Source of the DNA: Protula sp. h YS-2021 | Taxonomy: Eukaryota; Annelida; Polychaeta; Sabellida; Serpulidae | NCBI GenBank assembly: GCA_949752745.1 | Contig: OX457027.1 | Span: forward strand, 54,936,053-55,000,052 | Length of the DNA: 64,000 bases | Direction of reading: 5' to 3' | Shown: piece after piece, positions 12,101 to 26,700 of the stretch | How positions within the stretch are numbered: position 1 is the first letter of the stretch | How the letters are laid out: every line of letters begins with the position of its first letter | Made by a program: the position numbers and the translations under genes | Notes under the pieces: generated by a model | What the model saw: the letters and a program-made list of their open reading frames with translations, nothing else | Database searches by the model: none | What the model was told of the DNA's origin: nothing

Positions 12101-14740
12101 CATTAGAAAAACTAGAAGCTCATTCCGCTAGCGAAATGCTAAACACTTGACAAAACTTAAAACGCTAAAATACTTCCTTCAATGGGTTACTTCTTGAATA
12201 ATATATTACAAACAACACAGCTTGAATACGTCTTATAAGCCGAGTAGTGTTTGGTTGTTGTTGACTTAAAGTTTTATTGACTGATCAGGCATACGCCTTG
12301 TTATCTATTTACGCAGTGAGAGCTCGCACAAAGCTCACTGAGCAAATGTGTATTCTGTGCTGTCGTTAAATGCTACGCATTTATTTGCAAAAAAAATACA
12401 CTCTTTTCACATGGCGTTTTAACAAAGAAAACGAAACCAAAGACGCATATATAAAAAGTGACATGCACATGTTCAGATCAAGCTCTTCATAAGTCCCAAG
12501 TTTCATGGTCGTACGGCCCATAGTGTCAGAGAAGAAGGAGACAAAAAAAAAATCTGAAATACTGTCAAGAAGAAAAAAAGGACGAATTTTGCTCGCACAA
12601 ATTCATAAAACCCTTGCAAGCCAAAGGCTTGTCAAGTGTTAAATGATGTCTGCATGTATTTAAATCTGCAATGCATTGTGCTATATAAATGCATCCTCCT
12701 CCATTCAATACATAAGGTCATCGAATCTGATAAAAAGGCCATCACTTAAATATTCACACGTTTCGACTAAACGTTGGGGATACAGTACCACGGTTTTCAA
12801 CTTACCCCAACTCAACCCTTAACGCCCCGCCCCCCCCAATCCCCATCGTCATCCCCTCAAGCCCAAGGCACTTCTTCCTCCACAGCCGCACGACTTACAA
12901 CCCAACCAACGAAGCAATGAGTTACACGCACGATATGAGAACATTTGTGCTATATATGTCACCAGGCTGGAGGACAGCTAAACAGAGACTAATGCACACA
13001 AATGCTTAAACTCCAATACCATGTCGACGCAACTGGTGCGTCTGAGTGTATTGGAACATTTGAACATTTCAGACGTCAATGAAAAAAGAACGGTTCACTG
13101 TGAAAAAAAAAACGATTGCAGGCATAAAGGTTCTTTGACAAAAATTGATTTGACTTTTACTTAAGTACGTATAGCAGGCCTGATTTCTCCTTGACACAAA
13201 CGTGCATTACAAACAAAAGTGTATTCTTTAATCTTTTTTTCTTTCTGTCTGTCTTTCTTTTTCTTTCTTTTTATCTATAGTTTATGTGTGGCTTCAGGGA
13301 AAGCTCATTAACCTGAAGCGAGTGCGACCGTTAATATACTAGAAACTTGATGACTGTCGTGATATACAATAATGACAGATTGGGATTTACTTGTTGAAGT
13401 GCTTCATGTGTGGCACATGCAAAACGCGGATGGGCAAGGGCTTCAGAAGAGATATATCCGGGATATAAACGTGTTCTATATTGCAGGCTTTTGTTATCCT
13501 CAGTAGCAATATCACGTGATATACACCCCTGATTTAAACTGTTTCATTACCAAGTGAACCCTCCTTGCAGTTTCCACGTTAGCTGTACAAAACCTACACA
13601 CATAACCCAATGAAAGATCGCAGTTTCCGTGTTATATTTGTAAAACTTCTAGATATAAACCCAATAACGTAGTTTCCACGTTAGATGTATAAAACCTCTT
13701 TACATATTGGACGTGTAAAACATATAGCTATAAACCCAGCGAAGACTGCAGTTCCCGCGTTTTAGCCACAGGCGGGAGGTTTGGTAAATGCGCGTGAGGC
13801 CGTACCTTGATCGACCAGCGCGCCGACAACCTTGGTGTTGTAGTAGTCGGGCAGCAGTCTCTCACAGAGCGCGACAAGCAGCCAGAAGGCCTCCTCCTCC
13901 GACGCGTACAGCAGCAGCACGCTCGTTACGATGTTCATGGCCTGGCAGTAACCTGTAAACGACAACATGGACATGTAGTCTTGGCACAAAGCTCAGTGAT
14001 AACAGTATGCGAGTTGGAAATGAAGGTGATTATACTGAAGAGTCTGCAACGAACATTTACAGAAATATGGTTCGATAATTGAGACAGACAAGCGGACAGA
14101 CAGGACCTAACAATATCTGAACCCTGTTCCCCTCCATCCCCAACCCCTCCAGCAATATGCAGCCACTTCAATACCTGCTGCATGCAATATGAAACTAACG
14201 ACCAATTGCTCTACACAACTCATCCTGTATTATACTGCCACGGAGTGTAACATGATTATCTGAATCAATTACTCTAACTGCAATCATAATGCACATTAGA
14301 ATAAACAACACATTATGTTATTCACATTCTTCACGTTAAAATAACTTGAAATATAAGTTTATTTTACACCTAACATATTATCCTACTCAGAACACGTGTC
14401 CATTGGCTTGCACTGAGGTCAAACCCGATCTCGATTTTGTTTCTGGAATGCGATGCCAAAAGCACAAAATTTGCAAACCTATAGTGGGGTTTCGGAATGC
14501 ATATGCTGTCAGTACTCTTCGTAAAGCGCCTATGCCCAATTCAGATTGGAAGGCGGGGTGTTCCGGAAGAGACCGATGTAAATCTCGTTCAATCTCGTCG
14601 GTTGCTAAGCAATCTTTGCCTAATGATTGTTGGACCAATGATCTGTAGTAGCCTGGATTTATTGCCATCTTAAAAAAAAAATAGTGTTTTCATTGGTTCA
14701 TTCTCTTTATATTTAGTTAAGCAAAGAACAAAAAAGAAAC

Positions 14741-14771
<31 letters not shown>

Positions 14772-17700
14772 TAATTTACTATGTTGTTTGTTGTAGAAGT
14801 ATTTAAAACAGATGTTTGTTATGATATCAATTATTTGATGATCATTTTACATCAAAAGAACTCACCTCGTTTACAGCCCCCGAATACGTCATCCACACCT
14901 CACCCCTCAGCTTCTCCGGAATCCCTTTCAGTATTAACTGCTGTAGCTTGTGCGTTCTGTACATACAGATACCCCTGTTGATGAAGAGAAAAAAAACAGT
15001 CATCGGTAAACTTCTAACATCCGATCAGGGCTTCAAGCAGTGGCTTAAAAGCCTTGTACAAACAAAACACGCACGCGGTGCCAACCTAGTATCTTAGCAT
15101 TCGATTGTTCATAATTATTAACCTTAGCCCAATGTCACAGCCATGGGACAATAATATTCTACCAAAATCTTCTAAACATTGGCGAATGACGTGTTCTTAA
15201 ACTGACCTTGCTAGCCTTAGCACATAACTCAACTGGCCTTCACTTCCTTTGTATCAGTTATCTTACTTCACAGAATTCAGCAGTGCATGAACTCCTCGAT
15301 GTACCATAGCTACTAACAAATACAGCTTTCAGTATGGAGAACAAACCGGTAGAATACGAGTATAAGACAGTACGCACTTTCCGTATTCGGCAAAGTGGAG
15401 CTGCCACTCGGCCTCCTGCATCGTTTCCCGCGCTGTGATCTCGTCTGAATTACGCCGGTGAAACAGGTTGATCAACGCAGATTGTAGCTCAAAGTCGTCT
15501 GTTGATGAAGCAACACAGACATCGTCTCGCTTACTTCCGGTTTTACAAGAATATTGATTTACAGCGGCCTTAACCAGGCTATTTGTCTGTTAAAAGTTGC
15601 CCATAAAAGTTGGCTATTTATAACAAAATGGATGAAAATGTCGCAAAATTTTATCGTTTCTCCGATTCAAAACATTTTATGCAAGCTCCCCATGAGAATT
15701 TTTGAGATGATTTGATAACAAGTGCTGTGCCACAAAAACTGAGACGTATATCCTCGTTACTACACACGTAGTTCCTTTGCCCCAAACATATCTGCTGTAA
15801 CTGGGGGCTGTCATGGCAAGTTACTGACAAGTTACGAATTTATTTGCGTACCACGTGAAAATTAATTCAATTATTCCGACTAGGATAAGACTGACTAGAT
15901 GTACTGAAGCGGTATCTGACTTACTTTGACCAGCCTGTGAGTCTATTTGGTCCATTACTTCTGTCTCACTTATCTGTTTTTTGAAAACGTCAGAACCTGA
16001 CGATTCAATCCTATGTCTGAAAAAGAAATATTTATTATGATGTTTTGGATACTTTGATCAACTCCATCTACTCTAACTTTATCAGAATGGCAGGTTCCGT
16101 TAAAATTAAACGTCGTGTATGTGCTAATATGGTTTCAAACATACTTACGCTGGATAGGAAATTCCTTCACCCATCGCAACAAAACGCCTGTTCAATCATT
16201 CACTGAACAAAAACTTGAACCAGTTACCCTCACACAAGAAGCCTTACCTGGTGGGTAGGGGCTGTTTGCTTAGAAAATCAGAGATTTTCTCCAGCATGTA
16301 TTCACGGTCTTTCAACTGAGCAATCAAAAAATTCATCTGCAAAAATAAAATTTCTCTAAGTTTGAGTCGCAATTAAAAGATAACATGAGAGGAAATCGAG
16401 GTTGGGTTCGTTGGTCAAATGGCAAAATGCCAGGTTTACAGATCGGACCTGTTTCGTTCATGGGATCCTGAGTTAAATATTCTACCTAGTATAATAAAGC
16501 TAGGGAACTGTGTGACCCTATTTGCTTCCTGGGTTCGGCACTAAAAATTCAATAATTAAATAAACACTTGGACATCCGCCTTCTGCTCAGTTCAGTGTTA
16601 CTAACATACCTTAGATTTGGTGATGATCAGGAGGGCGTGCGGAAGTGCCTGGTTGCCATGGTTATCACATTTCTCAACCACCGAGATTTCTCTCATAGGT
16701 ATAATGACCGTGCACAGATCGCGTACCTGCTAAACACGACACCATACATTAATCTTTTTCGCGCCCTAAGTTCAGACAAGAAATAATAAATATAATTAAT
16801 ACACAGGACCATAAGTCAATTAAGCTGTACACTCTTTGCTGTTTGTTAAGTATTATATGTTTATCTTAAACAGAGGTGTCTCTAACGTTCTCAGTCTGCA
16901 CATCAAAAGTTTTTAAAGACAAGGCATTTATACGGAAGCCGCGAATCAGTGTGTGCATGAACGGTCTCGGGGGATGGGTGAGGGGGGAGCAGGGCGGGAG
17001 GCAAGAGTTGGGGTAGGTAAAGCAGATTCTTTAATAATTTTTAATATCGATTTTCCACTTCCTTGGAATTCAGCCAAAAATAACGGAAAGGGGGACGTCA
17101 TGTATTGGCACTTACCCTACTGGTATAGCATATATAGTTAGGGGACATGTACATGCGTCCCCACACGTAAGTCTTGTTATACGGGGTCCACAGCATGCAC
17201 TCCACGTCGCCATCGAGTTTCTCACTGCCCGGAAGATTGAATGCCGACCTGTGAATAGCACAAATTACGTGGAGGTAGGGGATAGGGGTGTGGGGAGTGG
17301 GAGCCGGGGGGGGGGGGGCAGAGGAGAGACATCAGCACTGATGAATGCTGGTGATAATCATACAAAACACCTGCTCAGTGTATAACAGCTCCAGGACAGA
17401 TAAATCAAGTGAGATTTCATCACTTCAATATCCACGAGAAAACCGAATAAATAGTAAATGAATGGGAGGAAAAAAACAGCACAATAAACCGAAAAGGGAG
17501 ACACTGGCAGACTTCTCGCAAGGACGGCCTTATACAAAATGCATGACTTTAGCTGCAAGGATAGTGTCTTATATCAGAAAGGGTCTTCCTTCCTTTATGG
17601 CCCTTTCCCTGAGACAACAGCCTTCGGGCAAAAGACAAATTAACTTGTGACCCCCACTAAAACTGATATTCGCAATGTTACGATTAGGGGGTTTCTTTGA

Positions 17701-20700
17701 CATCAGATATATCACAAAGTTAGGTCAAGAGTTGCTTACATCAACGTAACATGAATTGGTGCAAAGTTCCGATAACTCGACCGTCACCAGGCAAAAATTC
17801 ACTGGTTAAGAAACGGAACATTCGGTTATCGAACAACAGACACAGTTTTACATTGCGCGATTAATGCAAGGGGTGGCAGAATTCTTTGCCAGAGACAGGA
17901 AGTGGCATACTGTCACCTGTAAGCTTCACTTCTCGCCCTGGCGTCAAGGTCACGCTTCAAGGACGAAATCTTTCGACTTTTTGATTTCTTCTTGTGTTTT
18001 GGTAAGGTGATGTCTTGTTCAAACCCCTCTTCTGATATCAATCTACATATATATAAATACATCAATCAATTAAAATATATGGCAACCGCCTGTCGTTAGT
18101 TGAATCATCTTGGTGTTTTAAAATGTATTTTTGGTAACTTGAATTTTGGTGTTGGTGACAATAAATGCATAAACTATGCATCAAATAGAACGTAAATTTC
18201 GGGTACAATAAAAGGGTATCCCTTCACGATAACCATAATTACTTTATTACTATAATAAATAAGAATTTTTTGCGTATACCGTATCTTGTGCTATACCAAA
18301 TGCATGTTTAGAACCAATCAGAAGGCCATTTAGAAGCCGCCATAGCTCTAGTGAATTGCATGTCAGCACTCGGTTACATACGGAAGCGTGGAAGGGACAC
18401 TTCAGTTCATACTTCATACCTCAATTATTCATATGTAGTACATATGAAGTACATATGAAATAGTCAAAAATACATGCGAACTACATGTGAAATACATAGG
18501 AAATTCACATTCAATTTCCCACGTATTTCAAATGAATTTCATATGTATTTCATATGAAGCCAAACTGGGTACCTGTTTTTTAACATTGCAAAAGTCGCAT
18601 AATGTCATAAGCGACATGTAGTGTGCATTTTTTCCACATGTGTACTACACATATGAAATACTTATGTTCTACATATGTATTACCTATTAACTTCATATGA
18701 AGTACATATGAACTACACAATTGACTACATATGTAGTTCATATGAACTTAATAGGAAGTACATAAGAAATACTGATGTACTACATGTGTAATTTCATATG
18801 AACTACATATGAACTACTTATGTACTACATATGTAGTACATATGAACTACATATGAATTACATTTGAATTACATATGCAGTACATATGTAGTACATATGA
18901 ACTACATATGAAGTACATTTGAATTACATATGCAGTACATATGTAGTACATATGAACTACATAAGTACTACATATGTATAGTTTAGATATGAAGTATGAA
19001 GTGAAATGTCCCTTCCACGCTTCCGTAGTTACACCACTAGCTGCTTACTGTCTCATAGCAAGGTTGGCTAGCTGCTCCATCAGATTAAAAGTGTCCTCGC
19101 TGTTCGTAAACATGGAGAAGTAAAACTCAGTCTGGCGCGTGCACACCTTGATGCTGTCTGGGAAGAGCAAATTGTTGCCCCTCTCCAAATGCTACAACAC
19201 ACAAGACCCGTCAGTAACTGTAAGTAAGATGTAACAAAGAGTGTAGCAAATGGACGCAGTGCCAATTCAAAAGCTTTTTAATGCAGCCAACTTACATTTA
19301 TTGTAAGTCGTGAGAAGGCAAAGTTGAGTCTGTTGGTATTTCAGGTCGCGCTCTGCTTCACACTTTTCACACTTCTTCACACTATTCTTGCTTCACGATA
19401 AAGTATACAGCCCGAGGCAACATCCAGCTTTAACCTATCAATCTTATGGGTGGAGGGGGGGTGGGGAGCGGGAAGAGAGGCATTCCTCAACGAAGTCTGG
19501 ATCAGGTTTCGCATACTTAAATGAATGGTAACTGTGCCTAAACTCGGGTTCAAATGTTCACTATTGACTTAAACCTCAGCGCGTCAATCAATAAGCGGTC
19601 AGGCGTAAAAAGACAGATGGAATAATTTTAAGTCATGATACGCTGTCATTATGTACTAAAACTGTGCGTACAAAAGTATAAATTTGTTTCAAGTGTATAT
19701 GCATTACACTTTGAAGAAGAAATACAAATCGTGTAACCTTGTAAAATTACGCATAATATTAGAGTAACTGCAAATAAACTTTCAAATTAGGGTGATAAAA
19801 CCGGTGAATCGAATAGCGCTGAATTCATGAATTGGATAATTGCGTACCATTTTAAAATCAACTCCCTTTATTCGACTTTTCACAAATACCAGATAATCCA
19901 TATCTCTGTTTAACACCCACATTTCTTCACAAAATGGATCTTACAGTTGAAGGTTTTTTGGCGAAATGTTAATGCCATTATGACGTAGCTACACGTGTGA
20001 ATGTCATCATGACGTAGCTACACGTGTTAATGTCATCATGACGTAGCTACACGTGTTAATGTCATCATGATGTAGCTACACGCGTTCATGTCATCATGAC
20101 GTAGCTACACGTGTTAATGTCATCATGACGTAGCTACGTGTTAATGTCATTATGACGTAGCTATGCCTGCTAATGTCATCATGACGTAGGTACACGCGTT
20201 AATGTCACTATGAAGTAGCTACACGTGTTAATGTCATCACGAGGTAGCCACACATGTTTATGGCACGATGACGTGGTTGCATGTGTTTACTTTAGCGTGA
20301 CGTGACCATACACGTTGATGTTACTGTGACGTGGCAGCGCGTGTTAGTGTCACCATGACGTGGCTCTTACCGTGACGTCGGTCCAGCGCACGATGATCTT
20401 TGCTTCACGACCCATGAGGAAGGAATAGAAGCAGACGTGGTTGACACTACAATACATCCAGCCCTGCCTCGGCACCCTGCTCTTCCAGTAACTGCATGAG
20501 TAGTCTGCCAGTATTTAAATATGAGCAGTTAATTGTCAAAAAATCCTTAGCCTTTTTATACAAAGTGTGCTTACCTTGAATTCACCCTTACAGCCATTTC
20601 ACGGTGATTTCTACATATATTTGCTCCCTCTACATTGTAAAGAATATCACCGTTCAGGACTAGATGATTAACGCCTTCCGATCTCAGACTCACTGACCCA

Positions 20701-23700
20701 TCATCATGACGGTGTGGATGGTAGATAGCGGGTGGATGGGGGGGGGGGGGGGGGTGGCAGTAATAGTTGTTTTTTCCCCTTTGCAAAAAAATGTACTTAC
20801 AGTTGACCAGTTTTTCTTCTTTGGGCATGTTGAAAAGTTTGTGGAACTTTCTGGAAGCTCCCAAGAACGAAGCTGTCTCCTCATCTGCAACAGAAGTGAG
20901 TCACTGTTAATCAACAAAAAGTAAAGACCACCTCACATCTGACAGCTGGCAATGCTTAATCAATATAAGTAATCATGTTAATAGAATTATAAGGAGTTAT
21001 TCATGTTTTACGCCTCATGTTTTGAGCGCGTTACAAGCACTGGAGAAGGGCTCTGCAGCACTGCCCCCCCTCTTTCCCCCTCCTATCCTAGCTCACCACG
21101 ACCTCGCTTATCTCGATATTTCGCGCATGTCAAGAACGCGTTTTAGTACGCTCTGCCTCGACTCCTTTTAGAGCTTATCCCGGGATTTTTTGTATTACCA
21201 ATGTATTCGCAGCAACTGGCCGGTTTATAAATGCCCTCCCCCTATTCAAGTTGCATTTCAACGCAGTTGATAACAAGACCAGGACAGATTTGCCTCAATA
21301 CCGATGATTGAGACCGATTTGCACGACAACCGCCCACATGCCGCAGGCGACGGAGCTTTCACAACGAACATGTGTAAATATATCGGAAAGCGCGAAAAAT
21401 CGACGGCCATCCGTTGTACCAGTCATGTGGAGACGTCGACAAATTAGACGCTCTACCCAACACGCCAAGGCAGACAGGTTAGACTGTCTGTACATCAATC
21501 AATCACATAAAGCCCGTGAAGCTGGCGTTGTATTCTCAGTGTCATAGTCATAATAGTTTTCACTATTCATTCTTGGATAGAACTTATAAAGAAAAGAGTA
21601 ATTCATTTCAATCAGCGCAATAATAGGGCTGGAAATGGCTCCCAGGGGATCACCCAAGTACTGTATGGTTACCATGCGTGTCCATCACTCTTTAAAACAA
21701 ACCCCTGAACACGGAGTGCTCATTTTGAAATAATATCCCCTTTTTCCTCGTCTAGTCTAATAATGACCCCCTTTCTCCGCGTTTTTTTTTTTTTTGGACA
21801 CGCATGGTAACAGATAAGATACCAACCAGTCCCCTGGGAAATGGCTAGTTGCTCCAAATACAGTATTAAACTGTGAATGAGGAGTTATACGACGTAGTAT
21901 TCTATAAATTTCACATTAGCTTCGCTATCAGTTGTTCACCTCGTAGCATCTGCTCTTTACACAAACAGAATTTACCATGTATAAAAACTGATTGATATAA
22001 TCAAGTTTTTCTTGTTATTGCCCACCGCGCTCCTCGAGTACCACAAGTACATTCAATCCGAATTTCTTCTTTTTTTTCAAGCAATGCGAGCTCCTTTAAC
22101 AGATACTGTCCAAAGCTCGGGTACTTCAAATCACTTACCACCACGTGGTTCGCTGAAATTCACATACCTTCCTTCGGTCGGTCGGCTACCGTATTTGCGA
22201 TCAGGCTTTCGATCTTACATTTGACGAACTCGTGTGTTTCGTGTGCGCTGTCGAAATTGGCTGCAATCACAAATTGTCCCAGACGAACCACATCAGTTAT
22301 CTTACTAACAAACGTTTCCATCCTTATCAATGCTAGTAATCTTTTGAAATACTATATCATTGTCATTATCATTGGGTAATTTATCCCTTTTGTGTGGATT
22401 TGTTGCACAGCCACAATTCAAACGTTAGCTGACTACATACACATCATTTTTCTTGTCGCCCTTAAAGAAGCTACAGCTTGTGCCTTGAATATAAACGCAT
22501 CTGATTTACTCCTTCAATCAACATCACACGGCACAAAATTTAGAACAAAGGAAGGTGGTGCAGTCCTTTATCCTTCCTCAACATCTGATCTTGCACTGTT
22601 AATACATACTTATGTTTATGCGCAGTGAAACTATACCAATAAAATCCAACTTCAAGTAATTAACTTGAAGTTGGATAATTTATTTCACATACTACTTTTC
22701 CTTCCTTATACGCTGAGAGTGTTCTCCAGAACAAACTTCCGGACAACTTTCACTATTTATCATTTGTATATAACACACGCACAAAAAATATCCAATTAAA
22801 ATATATCCTGAGTAAATTAATTAATTGAGGCTTCTTAATAATTCACTGAGCGCTGGACATTCCCTGAAAACTAGCGAACTGTATCCCTTCACGTGATCAC
22901 TTCAATCGGTTGGAACTGTTACGGGTCTTCTAGTTTCCGATTACGAGTCGAGCTGCTTAACAGTTTGAAAACAGACTACCAACAGGCATTGTCCTTAATT
23001 GTATTGCGCATTTTTACGTCCAAACGTAATTACGGCCATATTTTATTCCCTTTTATTTACAAAAAAATCAGATTAAATGTTGACTCGAAAAAGGAAAAAA
23101 AAGTGTTTCATTAGTCGACTTGAGCATAGTAAAACACACTCAGCATTGCAGACATGGAACTCATTCTCCACACAAATGATTGTTGGTCCATTACCTGTGT
23201 GAATTTTGCTATGAGAATTGAAAACGACTATGAACATTGTCATCAGACATTTTATTCCCTTTTAAGCACTATAAATTTTGTTAAAGAACAACATGTTAAA
23301 TTCAATATGATTAAAAACCTTTATTTAATTTAAAGTGCGACCCGTATTGCAACAGTTTTGTGTTCAATTAATAAGGAGCAGTTTTTTTCAGTCACATGAA
23401 TCTTGCTTCCATACGGTCTCACTCAAACCGCCAGTGATTTTATCTTATTCTGGTTTAAAAGCCAATTTGAGAAATAAAAAATAACAATCTTTTAGTTTAA
23501 TACATTACACTACTATTTCATAACTCCTATATATCAACTAAAAAATTTGGATTTTAAAAATTTTTAGCAGCTTGCAAATTAACCAGAGAATAGTCAGAGG
23601 ACTGGTAACTGTGAATGCAGACCATAAGCTACCTTGCTGTTGGCTTAAAAACTCGATTAAGTCGCTGTACTCTGTACTTACAATGCCATCCACCGACTTA

Positions 23701-26700
23701 TGTTTTCACTGAAAGAAGAGCATTGAACCATTCCTACTTTTCAATAAAATTCCACAATGACTTTTCAAGATATTGTATAGAATGTCAATTAGCCTCGGTC
23801 TTACATTAAACAAAGATTAAACAGCAATAATCCTTCTTTTGGGCTTTAAGAGTAAAACACGTTTAGCTGTCCCCCAAAAGTGCAATGACTCAGGGCACAC
23901 GCCGAGTGACAAAATTCTGCGTTTTATAACCGCGTACAGAAGTTCGCTCGCCACGTTCACGCCACGTGTATAAGGAGAGGAGATTCTGGCGAACGTTTTG
24001 TGATGAAACCGTTTTGGTTTTGCGAAACGAAAGTGGCCATGTGACACAGGGGCGTCACAACGCTGTAAAGAATTTGATAGCGAAAGAGAGGTTATTTCTG
24101 GCTACATGAGACATGAATGTGTGTTATAAGAGCCAGAGGCCATGGGGCTGGTGTGCTTTGTGTTGGATTCCGGGGACATGTGGAAGGCCGAGGAACTCAC
24201 CGCTGCGCGGTTTCTTTACAGGCCCTTCCACACGTACCCGAATGCAATACAAACTAGAGCGACCAGTGCACATCGGTATCAGTATATTCGAACACGTCAA
24301 ATACTTTTATTAGCTAGCCACTGTGAACAAAACAAACGTTTTCCCCTACACCCCGTCCCTTCATCCCATCCGTTTCAACCGCTTGCCCAGCTACCTTTAT
24401 ACCATTCCGGAAAGGTTGGGGGGGGGGGGAGGCTACGTAACCTGACTCTTGGGTATCTGAGCCTGAATTTCTATATACATCGAGGAAGAAGTTAAGCAAT
24501 GTCGACTGTGGTCACTATAAAATGGGTTAATACTCTACGTCTTATAAATCCGCGTCTGGTTACTACAGAATTGTTGCTTTAAGTCTGTAATGCTGTGTCA
24601 CACTATGTCCATCCAACTGCGACAACTTATGCACTGGTTAACAAAGGTACCGCTCACCGCCCCCCCCCTTCCCGCCAGTCATCAAACCCTAAACTCCACT
24701 CGCACACCACGAAACATCTCTCCGGTATCTCTCTGACGATATACGTCAAATACAATCCCAACCAGCGGACCAACCCTAAACATAATCTCACCAAGTTTGA
24801 AGTATCCAACGTTTCGTTCGAGAGTTATCGTGTGAACAAAATCAAGTGCGTACAACAGACCCACATGCTACACACACACACAGTCATCCTAACACGCACA
24901 GAATTCGCAAAAACAAAATGTTTCCCCTCTACGTGGGAAACAGAACCACCCAACTCAATATTATATCCCTATTGCATAAAATGGGTTGCAAAAAAAATAA
25001 AACAGCAACCTCTTTTGGAACATTAGAAAAACTACAGCAGCAACAGCACACAAACAACAATGTACTCGAATATGCTGAACACGTTTATTAGCCAGCCGTT
25101 TGTTTGTTTGTTTTGTACACAAACCAGATGTCCCCCATCACTCTAGTTTCTTTACCTAAATCTCAGAGTATGGGTTCGCATATACCCCTCACCCCCTTTC
25201 CGTGCACTTTAAATTCGACCATTACATGCCCTGCTTTCACTTACGCCTATTTTATCACCCTGTTTCAGGAAATGTGGTCACTACGAACAAGTTTGCTGTA
25301 TGTCTTTTCATACGATTCAGGAAAACGGTCACTGCGAACCGGTATGAAAGAGGTTTTTTGGAATGAATATACGGTTCAGCAGTTTGCATTGCTCCTTTAT
25401 TTTATTTTATTTTACATAGTCGCAGTTTTCTATCCACATAGTTACCGAGGGCGAGCTCATTTGGTATTGATTTCTGAGAAACGGGAATTATTATTATTAT
25501 TATTATTATACAATAGATTTTTGTTTGGGATAAATTACCAGTGATCCCTCCTCCCCCCCCCCCCCCAATCTTCACCGCCGTTTGAACATAAAAACCCTCA
25601 TCATTTCCAAATGGTAACAAGTTTGGTTCAAGCTTCCACACAGGCCTCTAGAATGAAAATAATAAAAAAAGACATATATTGTATTTTTGGGGGGGGGCGG
25701 GGAGTTGGCGGCACATCCCGGCACGCCTTCAGGGATGGAGCTCTGCGACAAGGAACATAACTTTAACAACAGGCATATATCAATATCACTACTCGCAGCG
25801 CGTGTCATATGGAGGCATAATTTTTGTCACCAAAAATAATTAAACTATTTACAACAGCAGTGAAAAAATATAACTTCTGAGAAAGAAGCGTTTGATTATG
25901 TTTTGAATTCGTGATTTTAACATTAACTACAATTCGTACGTATTAAAATGTGCACTTACATTTCACTTTCAACTGCTTTCTACCGTTCTGTTTTATCGTT
26001 TGCCTAAAAGTTTACGTTATGCAATTTGTACATTATTGCGCAGAGCCTGGGGTCCAATATTCTGTAAACTTCCCTGTAGTATCTACTTTTATAAGTCTGC
26101 CAAGATCTCAAAATCATGTTTAAGTTGTATTGTTTGTATTGTGTTCATAACCAGTTCAGCAATGCTATGTCAGAATAGTAAATGCTCAGAACTGTAAGAG
26201 GTTACGCCGCTCTCGATGCAATTTTGCCCCAGTTTGGCAAAACACTGGGGTGTGTATCAAAGATTTCCATCGGGATTAAACTGAATCGGGGAAACAATCG
26301 GGATAAAATCGAGACCCTATTCTATCCCCATCAAATTTCCGCGGGTTTGTGGATATTGCCAGGATCAAAACGTTATAGAACGGTACGCTGTATCGATCCT
26401 AATTACATTTTTGGGCGAATAATCACACGAAATCACAATTCAAATATTTGACAGACATTTGTAAAATTCTGATAGCAAGGAAGTTTGCGTCGCTGTTTAA
26501 AATCAAATAACGAAAATATTTCTATCGATAAATTTTGACACACAGTACAGCCAATATATCTTGTGTATCTATGAATTTGAATCCAAAATGATTCAATCAA
26601 AATTGGGCGGTAGACATATTTTCAAGAAATTTAAATTTACTTATATACTTATATACTGTGCTAGCATTATATTACTGAATTATATGCCACTAAAAACAAA

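Noticed and set aside
16395..16475. tRNA-like stretch with TGGTCAAATGG and GGTTTACAGATC
   Set aside because: Arms do not pair and the B-box is missing; it is ordinary intron sequence.
24595..25026. 143-codon open frame
   Set aside because: It lies wholly in R1 repeat copy 2 and is not kept open in other copies.
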